Assembly: GCA_963714205.1 (NCBI GenBank)
Contig: CAVQNQ010000004.1
Location: 186,001 to 250,000 of the forward strand
DNA length: 64,000 nucleotides
DNA from: CAVQNQ01 sp963714205
GTDB taxonomy: Bacteria; Acidobacteriota; Terriglobia; Bryobacterales; Bryobacteraceae
Reading direction: 5' to 3'
The position numbers were made by a program, and so were the translations under genes. The notes under the pieces were generated by a model, which did not search any database, was not told where the DNA came from, and saw only the letters and a program-made list of their open reading frames with translations. Shown here one piece after another: positions 54,026 through 62,334 of the stretch. Numbering within the stretch: the first letter of the stretch is position 1; each line of letters begins with the position of its first letter.

Positions 54026-56023
54026 ATGATCGATTCGGTTCTCCTGATCGAAGTCAGCCTGGCGATCCTGATCGTGGGGTCGTTTGTGAGCCTGGCGGTT
54101 TCCGGCCGGCCGAGGCTCTGCGGATGGGTGAGCTTTGCGTTCGTCGCCGCTTCCAGCCTGAGCACCTGGCTGGCCGTCGTGGGCGCGTTCACGGGAGGAG
54201 CGGGCGAACGCACCCTCGTCCGGCTGCCGCAGCTGGGCGCCGGACTCACGCTGCGCGTGGATCCTCTAAGCGCGGTCTTCCTGGCCATCGTGGCGCTGGT
54301 GACGCTGGCGAGCGCGATGTACTCGGTGCGGTACATGGAGCGCTACTCCGGCGACCGGGTTGCGAAGTTCTACCCGATCCTGCTTCTGTGCATCGCAAGC
54401 ATGACCGGAGTTCTGGTCTCGGCGGACTGGCTCTGGTTTCTCGTCTTCTGGGAATCGATGACGCTTACCTCGTACTTCCTGGTGACGTATGAACGCGAGA
54501 GCGCGGCCAGCCAACGCGCGGGATTGAAGTATTTCGTCATCACGCACGGCGCGACGCTGTGCATGGTGGCGGCCGTGCTGACGCTGTGGCGGAGCTCGGG
54601 ATCGTTCCATTTCGACGCCATCCGGCGAGCCCTTTCCGGTCTGCTGGAAACGCAGCCGTTGACGGCGCACCTGGTAGTGTTCCTGTTCTTTCTGGGGTTC
54701 GCCACGAAGGCGGGGATTCTGCCGATGGGCGATTGGCTTCCCGACGCCCATCCGGTGGCCCCGTCCGGCATGAGTGCCACGCTTTCCGGCGTGCTGGTGA
54801 AACTGGGGATTTACGGGCTGGTGCGCCTGTTCTACTCACTCCTGGCGCCTTCGCCATCGCTGCGGATTTGGGGAATCGTCGTGGCCCTGGCGGGCGCGAG
54901 CTCGCTTTTCGCCGGGACCCTCACGGCGCTGCGGCAAACCGACGCCAAACGGCTGATGGCTTTCCACACCATCGGGCAGATCGGCTACATATGCCTGGGG
55001 CTGGGGGTGGGCGCCTATTGCCTGGCCGCCGCTCCGCTTTTGGCATCGATTTGCCTGATGGGCGCCATTCTCCATGCCGTGAACCACGCGTGTTTCAAGT
55101 CGTGTCTCTTCCTGGGCGCGGGCTCGGTGCTCTATCGAACGGGCACGCGCGATATGGACAAGCTGGGCGGGCTGGCCCGCTTCATGCCATACACGGCGGG
55201 ATCGACGACGATCGCGTCTTTGAGCATCGCCGGCGTACCCCCTTTGAACGGGTTTACCAGCAAGTGGCTGATCATTTCCGGCTGTATTCTGGCGGGATTC
55301 CGCTTTCCCCTGTTCCTGGTGCTGGGCCTGATTGCGCTGTTCATTTCAGTGGTGACGCTGGCCTCCTTCCTGAAACTGCTCGGCGCCGTCTTCCTGGGCA
55401 AGGCGGATGAGAATTTCACGGTGAAAGAGGCGCCGGCATCCATGCTTGTGCCGCAGGCCGCGCTGGCCGCTCTATGCGTAGCGCTCGGGGTGTTCCCGCA
55501 AGTGCCGCTGCGATTCATCGGGCGGGCGGTAGAAGGTCTGGGTATCTCCAGCTCGGCGGTGGCCACCGGGTCGGCGTGGGGCGGCCTTTCGCTGATCGAT
55601 GGGACGGCGGTGGCTTTCTGGTGGCCGCTCGTGATGCTGGCCGGCCTCGCGATTCTGGCGTCGCTGGCCTACGGAATCCAGCACGCAGCGGGAGCCAAGG
55701 CGCGCTCCGTGCCGGTGTGGTACTGCGGAGAAGAGCACGCGGCGGCGATCGTACGCTATCCCGCCGGCAGCTTCTATCTGCCGTTCAAACACGCATTTCA
55801 AGGCGTTTATCCGGCGGGAAAGCTGCTGGTGCCGCGCATGCCGGCCCCCGTCCGGCGGCTGCTCGATTTCGACCGGTGGCTCTATACGCCCGCGGCTCAC
55901 GCCGTCGAGAAGGCCGCGGACGGCGTCAGCCGGACGCACGTCGGAACGCCGCAGGTCTATCTTCTATGGATCGTAGTTGGCTCCATCGTCGTAGCCGGCA
56001 TCGCGCTCCTGGCGGTCCGGTGA
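54026..56023 (+). CDS. hyfB: HyfB/HycC-like (NuoL-type) membrane subunit
   Basis: 665 residues. The antiporter-like subunit carries LVFWESMTLTSYFLVTYERE, GFATKAGILPMGDWLPDAHP, VAPSGMSATLSGVLVKLGIY, LMAFHTIGQIGYICLGLGVG and AVNHACFKSCLFLGAGSVLY. The long C-terminal helices (VWYCGEEHAAAIVRYPAGSF) match HyfB. It is probably a proton or sodium channel. Confidence 0.9.
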   Translation: MIDSVLLIEVSLAILIVGSFVSLAVSGRPRLCGWVSFAFVAASSLSTWLAVVGAFTGGAGERTLVRLPQLGAGLTLRVDPLSAVFLAIVALVTLASAMYSVRYMERYSGDRVAKFYPILLLCIASMTGVLVSADWLWFLVFWESMTLTSYFLVTYERESAASQRAGLKYFVITHGATLCMVAAVLTLWRSSGSFHFDAIRRALSGLLETQPLTAHLVVFLFFLGFATKAGILPMGDWLPDAHPVAPSGMSATLSGVLVKLGIYGLVRLFYSLLAPSPSLRIWGIVVALAGASSLFAGTLTALRQTDAKRLMAFHTIGQIGYICLGLGVGAYCLAAAPLLASICLMGAILHAVNHACFKSCLFLGAGSVLYRTGTRDMDKLGGLARFMPYTAGSTTIASLSIAGVPPLNGFTSKWLIISGCILAGFRFPLFLVLGLIALFISVVTLASFLKLLGAVFLGKADENFTVKEAPASMLVPQAALAALCVALGVFPQVPLRFIGRAVEGLGISSSAVATGSAWGGLSLIDGTAVAFWWPLVMLAGLAILASLAYGIQHAAGAKARSVPVWYCGEEHAAAIVRYPAGSFYLPFKHAFQGVYPAGKLLVPRMPAPVRRLLDFDRWLYTPAAHAVEKAADGVSRTHVGTPQVYLLWIVVGSIVVAGIALLAVR

Positions 56024-56033
56024 GGGTATCGCC

Positions 56034-57740
56034 ATGAACACGGAACGCGGGCAGGTCCTGGCGGCGGTTCACGAAATGGTCGCGGCGCGCAGCGCTGGCG
56101 CTTCTGTTTCGGCCACATGGCCGCACCCCGATACGCTCCACTTCCTTATCGATAAGAAGTTGCTGCGAAGCGTTGCGGACGGGCTCTTCAATCAATTGCA
56201 GGCGCGCTTTCTGATTTCGGTAGGGACCGACAACCGAACGCTCGGCGGCGATTTCGGAATTCTGCACGTCTTCTCTCTGGACCGCGAGAAACTATACATC
56301 TTGCTCGAATCGAGAGCGCCGGCCGACGACCCGCGGGTCGACTCGATCACGGGTGTGGTTCCAGGCGCGGACTGGGCGGAGCGCGAGTTCCAGGACGCCG
56401 TGGGCGTACACCCGGAAGGCCATCCCGATCCGCGCCGCCTGCTGCTGCCCGACGACTGGCCCGAAGGCGTGTATCCGCTGCGCAGAGATTTTCCCTATAA
56501 CTTCCGGCCCCCGCTGGCCGAAAAGGGCCGGCCGGAGATGCGCGCGACGCCCGTGGGAGCCTCCGTGCTGCCCATGGGGCCGTTCTTCCCGGTCTTGGAG
56601 GAGCCTGCCTACTTTCGTCTATTGGTGGAGGGCGAGACGATTGTGGGGTGCGATACCCGCCTCTTCTATAACCACCGCGGCATCGAGAAGCTGGGCGACA
56701 GCGTTCTGACTTACAATGAGATCCCCTTCCTGGCGGAGAGGATCTGTGGGATCTGCGGCTTCATCCATTCGGCGTGCTATTGCCAGGCGGTGGAGAAAGC
56801 CGCCGACATCGAGGTTCCGCGAAGGGCCCGATACATCCGGACCATCATGCTGGAGCTGGAACGCATCCATTCGCATCTGCTCTGGCTGGGAATCGCCGGG
56901 CACATTATCGGCTTCGATACGGTGTTGATGCAAACCTGGCGAATCCGCGAGCCGGTGATGTGGCTTTGCGAAGCGATCTCCGGGAACCGCAAGACGTACG
57001 GGATGAACACCATTGGCGGCTTGCGACGGGACCTCCCCAACGATATGCGGCCGCAGCTTCTCAAGACTCTTGCAGACGTAGAGAAGGAGGCCATCGCGGT
57101 GCGCGATGCGATTATCGGGGACAGCGTGCTGCGGGCCAGAACCGAGACGGTCGGCGTGTTGACGATGGAATCGGTCCGCAGCGTGTGCGTGGTCGGCCCG
57201 CCCGCTAGGGCCTCGGGAGTGGCGATCGACGCCAGAATCGACCATCCGTACGCCGCTTACGACGAAATCCCTCCGCGGATCGTCACGCAGGAGGGATGCG
57301 ATATCTGGGCTCGCGTGGTGGTCCGCGTGGGAGAGCTGATGGAATCCATCCGGCTGGTTCGCGAGGCGTTGTCGGCCCTCCCTGAGGGACCGATCTGCGC
57401 GGAGATCCGGGACGAGATTCCACCGGGCAAGGCGGCCGTTTCGGTGGTGGAGGCGCCGAGAGGCGAAGCCATCCACTATGTGATGACGGGCGGTGACAAC
57501 CGGCCTTACCGGTGGAGAGTGCGCGCGCCCAGCTACGCGAACCTGCAAGCTCTGCCGGCCGCGGTCGCGCATGGAACCATAGCGGACGTGCCGATCACGC
57601 TGGGAAGTCTCGACCCGTGCTTTTCGTGCACGGAGCGTCTGGAGACGATCGACCGGCGGACCAATGCGGTTCGGATCTATCGCCGCTCCGAGCTGATGGA
57701 AATGTCCAGAGGCAAAGGCGTTCGCGGAGGCGCTCGATGA
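56034..57740 (+). CDS. hyfG: Group 4 [NiFe] hydrogenase large subunit, NuoC-NuoD fusion
   Basis: 568 residues. The N-terminal third is NuoC-like (AEREFQDAVGVHPEGHPDPR). The remainder is the NuoD/HycE-like catalytic domain. Both nickel-binding pairs are present: C238/C241 in ERICGICGFIHSACYC and C529/C532 in LDPCFSCTERLE. H2 chemistry is therefore expected, unlike complex I. The C-terminal tail after the second pair is about 35 residues. Confidence 0.95.
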   Translation: MNTERGQVLAAVHEMVAARSAGASVSATWPHPDTLHFLIDKKLLRSVADGLFNQLQARFLISVGTDNRTLGGDFGILHVFSLDREKLYILLESRAPADDPRVDSITGVVPGADWAEREFQDAVGVHPEGHPDPRRLLLPDDWPEGVYPLRRDFPYNFRPPLAEKGRPEMRATPVGASVLPMGPFFPVLEEPAYFRLLVEGETIVGCDTRLFYNHRGIEKLGDSVLTYNEIPFLAERICGICGFIHSACYCQAVEKAADIEVPRRARYIRTIMLELERIHSHLLWLGIAGHIIGFDTVLMQTWRIREPVMWLCEAISGNRKTYGMNTIGGLRRDLPNDMRPQLLKTLADVEKEAIAVRDAIIGDSVLRARTETVGVLTMESVRSVCVVGPPARASGVAIDARIDHPYAAYDEIPPRIVTQEGCDIWARVVVRVGELMESIRLVREALSALPEGPICAEIRDEIPPGKAAVSVVEAPRGEAIHYVMTGGDNRPYRWRVRAPSYANLQALPAAVAHGTIADVPITLGSLDPCFSCTERLETIDRRTNAVRIYRRSELMEMSRGKGVRGGAR

Positions 57741-58651
57741 TACATGGGTTCGTAATAGCGCTGCTGTGCCTGCTGAACGTGGGGATCGCTCTGCTGCTGT
57801 CGCCGCTCTACGAGGGCATCTTGCGCAAAATGAAGGCCGCCCTTCACTCGCGCATAGGGCCGCCGGTGACGCAGCCGTATTGGGATCTTCTGAAACTGCT
57901 CGGCAAGGAAGACCTGCGCAGCGTGGGCGGGGCGGCGTACGCCAGCCTGCCGCCACTGGCGCTCGGTTCGGTGCTGCTTCTCGCGACGATGACGCCCATG
58001 GGAGGCGCCGCGCCGCTGTCGTTCGCCGGGGACATGATCGTGTTGCTCTATGTCGCGGCCATGGGCGCCGTTCTGATCATGTTGTGCGGGTTTGCCAGCG
58101 GCAGCCCTTACGCCTATGTGGGCAGTTCACGCGAAATGATGATGGCTTTATCCGTCGAGCCGACCCTGGCGATCGCGCTTTGCGTGGGCGCGTTCAAGGC
58201 GAAGAGCCTGGCCTTGTATAGCATGACGGCCTTCCAGGCAAGCAACGGACCCAGCATCAGCATGGCGATTGCGGGCCTCGCCTTCTTTCTGGCTCTGCAA
58301 GCGCAAGCCGGCAAGCTGCCGTTCGACATTGCGGAAGCCGATCAGGAAATCATGGGCGGCCCGCTGGTGGAGCAAAGCGGCCCGCGGCTCGCCCTTCTGC
58401 GTTGGACCATGTGGACGAGGCAGCTCGTGCTGGCGTTCCTGCTGGTGGAAGTGTTCCTGCCCTGGCCGCATTTTGGGGCCTTGGCTTTCGATCTGCCGGC
58501 CAGCGGCATCAAGGTGCTGGCGGTGCTGCTGCTCGTAGGTCTCGTGGACGTTGTGAATCCGAGATTGCGCATCGATCAAGCGATGGGCTATTTCGCGCGT
58601 TTGGCGCTGTCGGGCCTGTCCGCTTTGGCGTTTGCGGTGATTGGCAAATAG
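57737..58651 (+). CDS. hyfC: HyfC/HycD-like (NuoH-type) membrane subunit
   Basis: 304 residues and about 8 helices. The conserved cytoplasmic loops are KAALHSRIGPPVTQPYWDLL, SSREMMMALSVEPTLAIALC and GKLPFDIAEADQEIMGGPLV. It joins the hydrogenase arm to the membrane arm. The start ATGA overlaps the large-subunit stop. Confidence 0.93.
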   Translation: MIHGFVIALLCLLNVGIALLLSPLYEGILRKMKAALHSRIGPPVTQPYWDLLKLLGKEDLRSVGGAAYASLPPLALGSVLLLATMTPMGGAAPLSFAGDMIVLLYVAAMGAVLIMLCGFASGSPYAYVGSSREMMMALSVEPTLAIALCVGAFKAKSLALYSMTAFQASNGPSISMAIAGLAFFLALQAQAGKLPFDIAEADQEIMGGPLVEQSGPRLALLRWTMWTRQLVLAFLLVEVFLPWPHFGALAFDLPASGIKVLAVLLLVGLVDVVNPRLRIDQAMGYFARLALSGLSALAFAVIGK

Positions 58652-58660
58652 GAGGTGGCG

Positions 58661-59113
58661 GTGTTGCTGAGCAAATTACGCGAGGCGCTGATTTGCCTGA
58701 AGGCGGGACGCGTCACGCTCGGATATCCGCTGACGCCGCTCGAGCCGAAGCCGGGCTTCCGCGGCAAGATCACCGTGGATGCGGACCTGTGTTTCGGCTG
58801 CGGCGGCTGCGCGAACGTGTGTCCGGCTGGCGTGATCGTCGTTTCGGACCCGCAACAACATAAGCGTCTGTTGGAGTTCTTCTGGAGCCGGTGCACATAC
58901 TGCGCTCGATGCGAGGAAGTCTGCCCGGAGGGCGCGATCCGGCTGAGCCAGCAATTTGAAACGTCCACGGACAAGCCCCGGGATATGTACATGCGGCTGG
59001 AGGTTTTTATGGGGCCGTGCCAAAGATGCGGCCGGTGCTTCCATCCTGCCACGCCGCTGGACCGGATGATGAAGACGGGTTTCCGGAATGGCCTGGAAGG
59101 AGGACGGGCGTGA
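58661..59113 (+). CDS. hyfH: HyfH/HycF-like (NuoI-type) ferredoxin subunit
   Basis: 150 residues. GTG 58661 sits 5 bases after AGGAGG. Two [4Fe-4S] clusters are CFGCGGCANVCPAG and CTYCARCEEVCPEG, plus a C-terminal CQRCGRC that could hold an extra metal. It passes electrons to the small subunit. Confidence 0.92.
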   Translation: MLLSKLREALICLKAGRVTLGYPLTPLEPKPGFRGKITVDADLCFGCGGCANVCPAGVIVVSDPQQHKRLLEFFWSRCTYCARCEEVCPEGAIRLSQQFETSTDKPRDMYMRLEVFMGPCQRCGRCFHPATPLDRMMKTGFRNGLEGGRA

Positions 59114-59784
59114 ACGCAGCCACGCTCCACACGAACCTCATTGAAACGCTGAGCCTGATCATGGTGATCACCTCCGTCGCGGCGGTGGAGATGCGGCGGC
59201 TCAAGCTCTCCGCGGCCGCCTACCTTTGCCAGGCCCTCCTGATGGTGGGTCTGCTGACGGCGTTTGCGGCGGTGAACCCGGCCCTGTACTGGTGGGCCGG
59301 TACGGCGCTGGTTACCAAGGTCATTCTGACGCCCTGGTTTCTGTTCCGGTTCCTGCGCGGGCGGGACGACCGCGAATTGAAGCCGCTGATAGGACTGGGC
59401 CCTTCGGTGGTCTTCGCATGCCTGCTGATGCTGGGATCGTACCACCTGATCCACGGGCAGGTCACCCTTCTGGCGCCCACTGAAATGTCGCAATTGGGAG
59501 TGTTTCGCACGAACCTGGCCGTGGCGTCCACCGTGTTCGCGCTGGGCCTGTACGCAGTCCTAACCCGGCGGGACGCATTTAAGACTGTGATTGGACTCTG
59601 CCTGCTCGAGAACGCCGTTCATCTGAGCCTGGTCAGCCTGGCGCCCGAGTTACCGGAAACGGCGGTGTTCGGCGTCGCTACCGAGGTGGTAGTGACGGTG
59701 TACCTGCTCCTGTACGTTATCGGCGGGGTTAGACAGGAGTTTGGAACGACCGATACGTTCCAGTTGCGCGAACTGAGGCGTTAG
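59110..59784 (+). CDS. hyfE: HyfE-like (NuoK-like) membrane subunit
   Basis: 224 residues from GTG 59110, overlapping the hyfH stop (GTGA). There are about 7 helices, with the Hyf-specific segment TKVILTPWFLFRFLRGRDDR. A conserved buried Glu and the end KTVIGLCLLENAVHLSLVSL recall NuoK. Confidence 0.9.
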   Translation: MNAATLHTNLIETLSLIMVITSVAAVEMRRLKLSAAAYLCQALLMVGLLTAFAAVNPALYWWAGTALVTKVILTPWFLFRFLRGRDDRELKPLIGLGPSVVFACLLMLGSYHLIHGQVTLLAPTEMSQLGVFRTNLAVASTVFALGLYAVLTRRDAFKTVIGLCLLENAVHLSLVSLAPELPETAVFGVATEVVVTVYLLLYVIGGVRQEFGTTDTFQLRELRR

Positions 59785-59786
59785 TT

Positions 59787-61301
59787 ATGGTGACGGAGAC
59801 ATCGATCATACCGGCCGTTACGTTCCTGCTGCCAATAGCGGCGGGCATTCCTTTGTTTGCCTGGAAGCGAATCGACCGCCGGTTGCAGCAAGGCCTGCCC
59901 ATTCTGACCGCGGCCCTGGTGTTGGCGATGGGCGTGTGGATGGCCTGCAAGGTCATAGCCGGCGTAACGCTGACGACGTGGAATAACGAGCTGCGGGTGG
60001 ACGGTTTGAGCGCGCTGATGGTGCTCGTGATCGCAACCATCGCCCTGGCGGCATCCGTGTACTCCGTGCGATATCTGCGGCTCGAGGCGCTGATCCAACG
60101 CGTTGGCGAACGCGCCGCGGCGGGCCGGACGCGCATCTTCTACGGCCTGGTGTTGTGGTTCCTGGGGACCATGCTGTGGGGCTGCGTCACGAACAACGTC
60201 GTGATGCTGTATGTGGCGATCGAGGCCACCACCCTGACCTCGGGTCTGCTGGTGGCCTTCTTTTGGGACCGCCGCGCGTTGGAGGCGGGCTACAAGTACC
60301 TGATGCTGCTGACCATCGGGATTACCTTCGCTTTGTTCGGCTGCGTCTTGCTGTATGCCTCCGCCGCCGCCACCAAACAGCTCAGCGGCAGTAGCGCCCT
60401 GCTGATCAGCGAAATCAGGCGGGTGGCTCACTTGGTTCCGGGCGGAACAGCGGCTCTAGCGATTGCGTTCCTGGTGATCGGCTTCGGAACGAAGGCCGGT
60501 ATCGCGCCTTTTCATCCGTGGCTCCCGGACGCGCACGCCGAGGCCCCCACGCCGATCAGCGTCCTCCTCTCGGGCGTGATGATCAAGATGGGGCTCTATG
60601 CCATGGTGCGCACCGTGAGCGTCTTCTATCCCTCCTGGCCTCAAATAAGCGTCTTTCTGGTCGCGCTGGGCGTTTTCACGATGGCGTTCGGAGTTGTGAT
60701 GGCATTGAGCCAGGACGACCTGAAGCGGTTGCTCGCCTATTCTTCGGTCAGCCAGATGGGGTACGTGCTCGCCGGAGCCGGACTGGGAACTTACCTCGGG
60801 TGCTACGGCGGTTTGTATCATCTTGTGAATCACGCGCTTTTTAAGTCGCTGTTGTTTCTGTGCGTGGGGGCGATAATCCATTCGACAGGGGCGCGGCGGA
60901 TCAGCGAGTTGGGCGGCCTGAGACGTTGCATGCCCATCACGAGCGGCTGTTTCTTTCTCGGCGTCCTGGCCATCGCCGGCCTCCCGCCGCTCAACGGGTT
61001 TTGGAGCAAGCTGACGATCTACCTGGCGCTGGCGAAAGCGGGGTTGTGGTGGGCGGCCATCATAGCCGTGGCGACCAGCATTCTGACGATGGCGGTAATG
61101 GTCCGGGCCGGATTCAGAGTGTTTTGGGGGAGGCTGCGCACGGCCGCCGTCAAGGAGTCGGCCGTTAAAGAAGTGCCGGCGGCGATGTGGCTGCCGATGG
61201 CGGCTCTGGGAGCGCTGTGCCTGCTTCTGGGCATCTATCCCCAAGCCGCTTATCCTCTGTTAAATCGGGCCGCCGCCGCTCTGGCGACCCTGGGCATGTG
61301 A
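59787..61301 (+). CDS. hyfF: HyfF-like (NuoM/N-type) membrane subunit
   Basis: 504 residues. The third antiporter-like protein: MLYVAIEATTLTSGLLVAFF, GFGTKAGIAPFHPWLPDAHA, EAPTPISVLLSGVMIKMGLY, LAYSSVSQMGYVLAGAGLGT and LVNHALFKSLLFLCVGAIIH. Two bases after hyfE. Three such pumps predict strong ion translocation. Confidence 0.92.
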   Translation: MVTETSIIPAVTFLLPIAAGIPLFAWKRIDRRLQQGLPILTAALVLAMGVWMACKVIAGVTLTTWNNELRVDGLSALMVLVIATIALAASVYSVRYLRLEALIQRVGERAAAGRTRIFYGLVLWFLGTMLWGCVTNNVVMLYVAIEATTLTSGLLVAFFWDRRALEAGYKYLMLLTIGITFALFGCVLLYASAAATKQLSGSSALLISEIRRVAHLVPGGTAALAIAFLVIGFGTKAGIAPFHPWLPDAHAEAPTPISVLLSGVMIKMGLYAMVRTVSVFYPSWPQISVFLVALGVFTMAFGVVMALSQDDLKRLLAYSSVSQMGYVLAGAGLGTYLGCYGGLYHLVNHALFKSLLFLCVGAIIHSTGARRISELGGLRRCMPITSGCFFLGVLAIAGLPPLNGFWSKLTIYLALAKAGLWWAAIIAVATSILTMAVMVRAGFRVFWGRLRTAAVKESAVKEVPAAMWLPMAALGALCLLLGIYPQAAYPLLNRAAAALATLGM

Positions 61302-61329
61302 TTCTGCGGACCTGTGGGGAGGTGTCTTC

Positions 61330-61833
61330 GTGTTTCAGGCGCTTTCTAAGAAAGCCTTTGGTAAGGCGCTGTGGGTCTACCACGCCAATGTCGGAGCCTG
61401 CAACGGGTGCGATATCGAGGTCATTAACGTCCTCACGCCGTATTACGATGCCGAACGGTTCGGGATCAAGCTGGTGGGATCGCCCCGGCATGCGGACGTT
61501 CTGCTGGTGTGCGGTCCGGTGACGCGCCAGGCGGCGCCGGCACTAAAAAGGCTGGTCGAAGCGGTACCGAATCCGAAACTCATCTTCGCCGTGGGTTCCT
61601 GCGCCTCGGGCGGGGGTTGCTGGTTCGACAGCTACAGCGTTTTGGGCGGCGCGGACAAAATAATTCCCGTTGACTACTACATCCCCGGATGCCCGCCGCG
61701 GCCCGAGGCGATTCTTTATGGAGTAGCGCTGGCGCTGGGCCTGGTGCCGAAGAAGGTCGAGGAGGAGAGGATGCAGCAGGAGACGCTGGAAGAACTGGCG
61801 GAGGGAAAGTCGGCCTTTGCGGCGAAGACGTGA
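61330..61833 (+). CDS. hyfI: Group 4 hydrogenase small subunit (NuoB/HyfI-like)
   Basis: 167 residues from a GTG start. The proximal [4Fe-4S] ligands are in NVGACNGCDIEV (C24, C27), FAVGSCASGGGCWF and YYIPGCPPRPEAIL. It connects HyfH to the NiFe site. The C-terminus is a charged helix (KKVEEERMQQETLEELAEGK). Confidence 0.93.
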   Translation: MFQALSKKAFGKALWVYHANVGACNGCDIEVINVLTPYYDAERFGIKLVGSPRHADVLLVCGPVTRQAAPALKRLVEAVPNPKLIFAVGSCASGGGCWFDSYSVLGGADKIIPVDYYIPGCPPRPEAILYGVALALGLVPKKVEEERMQQETLEELAEGKSAFAAKT

Positions 61834-61855
61834 TCTCGGAAAGGAGTTTGTCAGT

Positions 61856-62284
61856 GTGAGCGACGGAGCCAAGATTCTGATTGTAGATGACGACAAAGAC
61901 CTGGTCGCGGTGCTTCGCGTCGCGCTGCAGAGCAGGGGTTATCAGGTGGCCGCGGCCTATGATCTTTCAACTGGGCTGGAGGCAGCCGCCGAGCACCGGC
62001 CGGACTGCATCGTGCTCGACATCATGATGCCGCACGCCACCGAAGGGTTTCACTTCGTGTGGCGGCTGCGGCAGCGGGAAGAGGCTTACTTCAAGAGTGT
62101 CCCCATTATTGTGTTCAGCGCGATCCACGAGAAGACCGATTTGCGTTTTTACCCCGACTCAGCCGACGGCACATACCAGGCCGGCGAGTACCTGCCGGTC
62201 CAGGACTTCATCGATAAGCCCGTCGACCCGACGCTGCTGCTCGAACGGATCGATCGGGCGCTCCGGCTCAAGGCGCGCGCATGA
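61856..62284 (+). CDS. Single-domain response regulator
   Basis: 142 residues from GTG 61856, preceded by AAAGGAG. The receiver has KILIVDDDKDLVAVLRVALQ, CIVLDIMMPHATEG (phospho-Asp), PIIVFSAIHEKTD and DFIDKPVDPTLLL (Lys). An insertion of about 15 residues (FYPDSADGTYQAGEYLPVQD) precedes the Lys motif. No output domain. The kinase follows. Confidence 0.88.
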   Translation: MSDGAKILIVDDDKDLVAVLRVALQSRGYQVAAAYDLSTGLEAAAEHRPDCIVLDIMMPHATEGFHFVWRLRQREEAYFKSVPIIVFSAIHEKTDLRFYPDSADGTYQAGEYLPVQDFIDKPVDPTLLLERIDRALRLKARA

Positions 62285-62334
62285 CGGCCTCCGGCAGTGC
62301 GAATCCGGTCTAGTGACCACGCGCCCGTGGTGGA

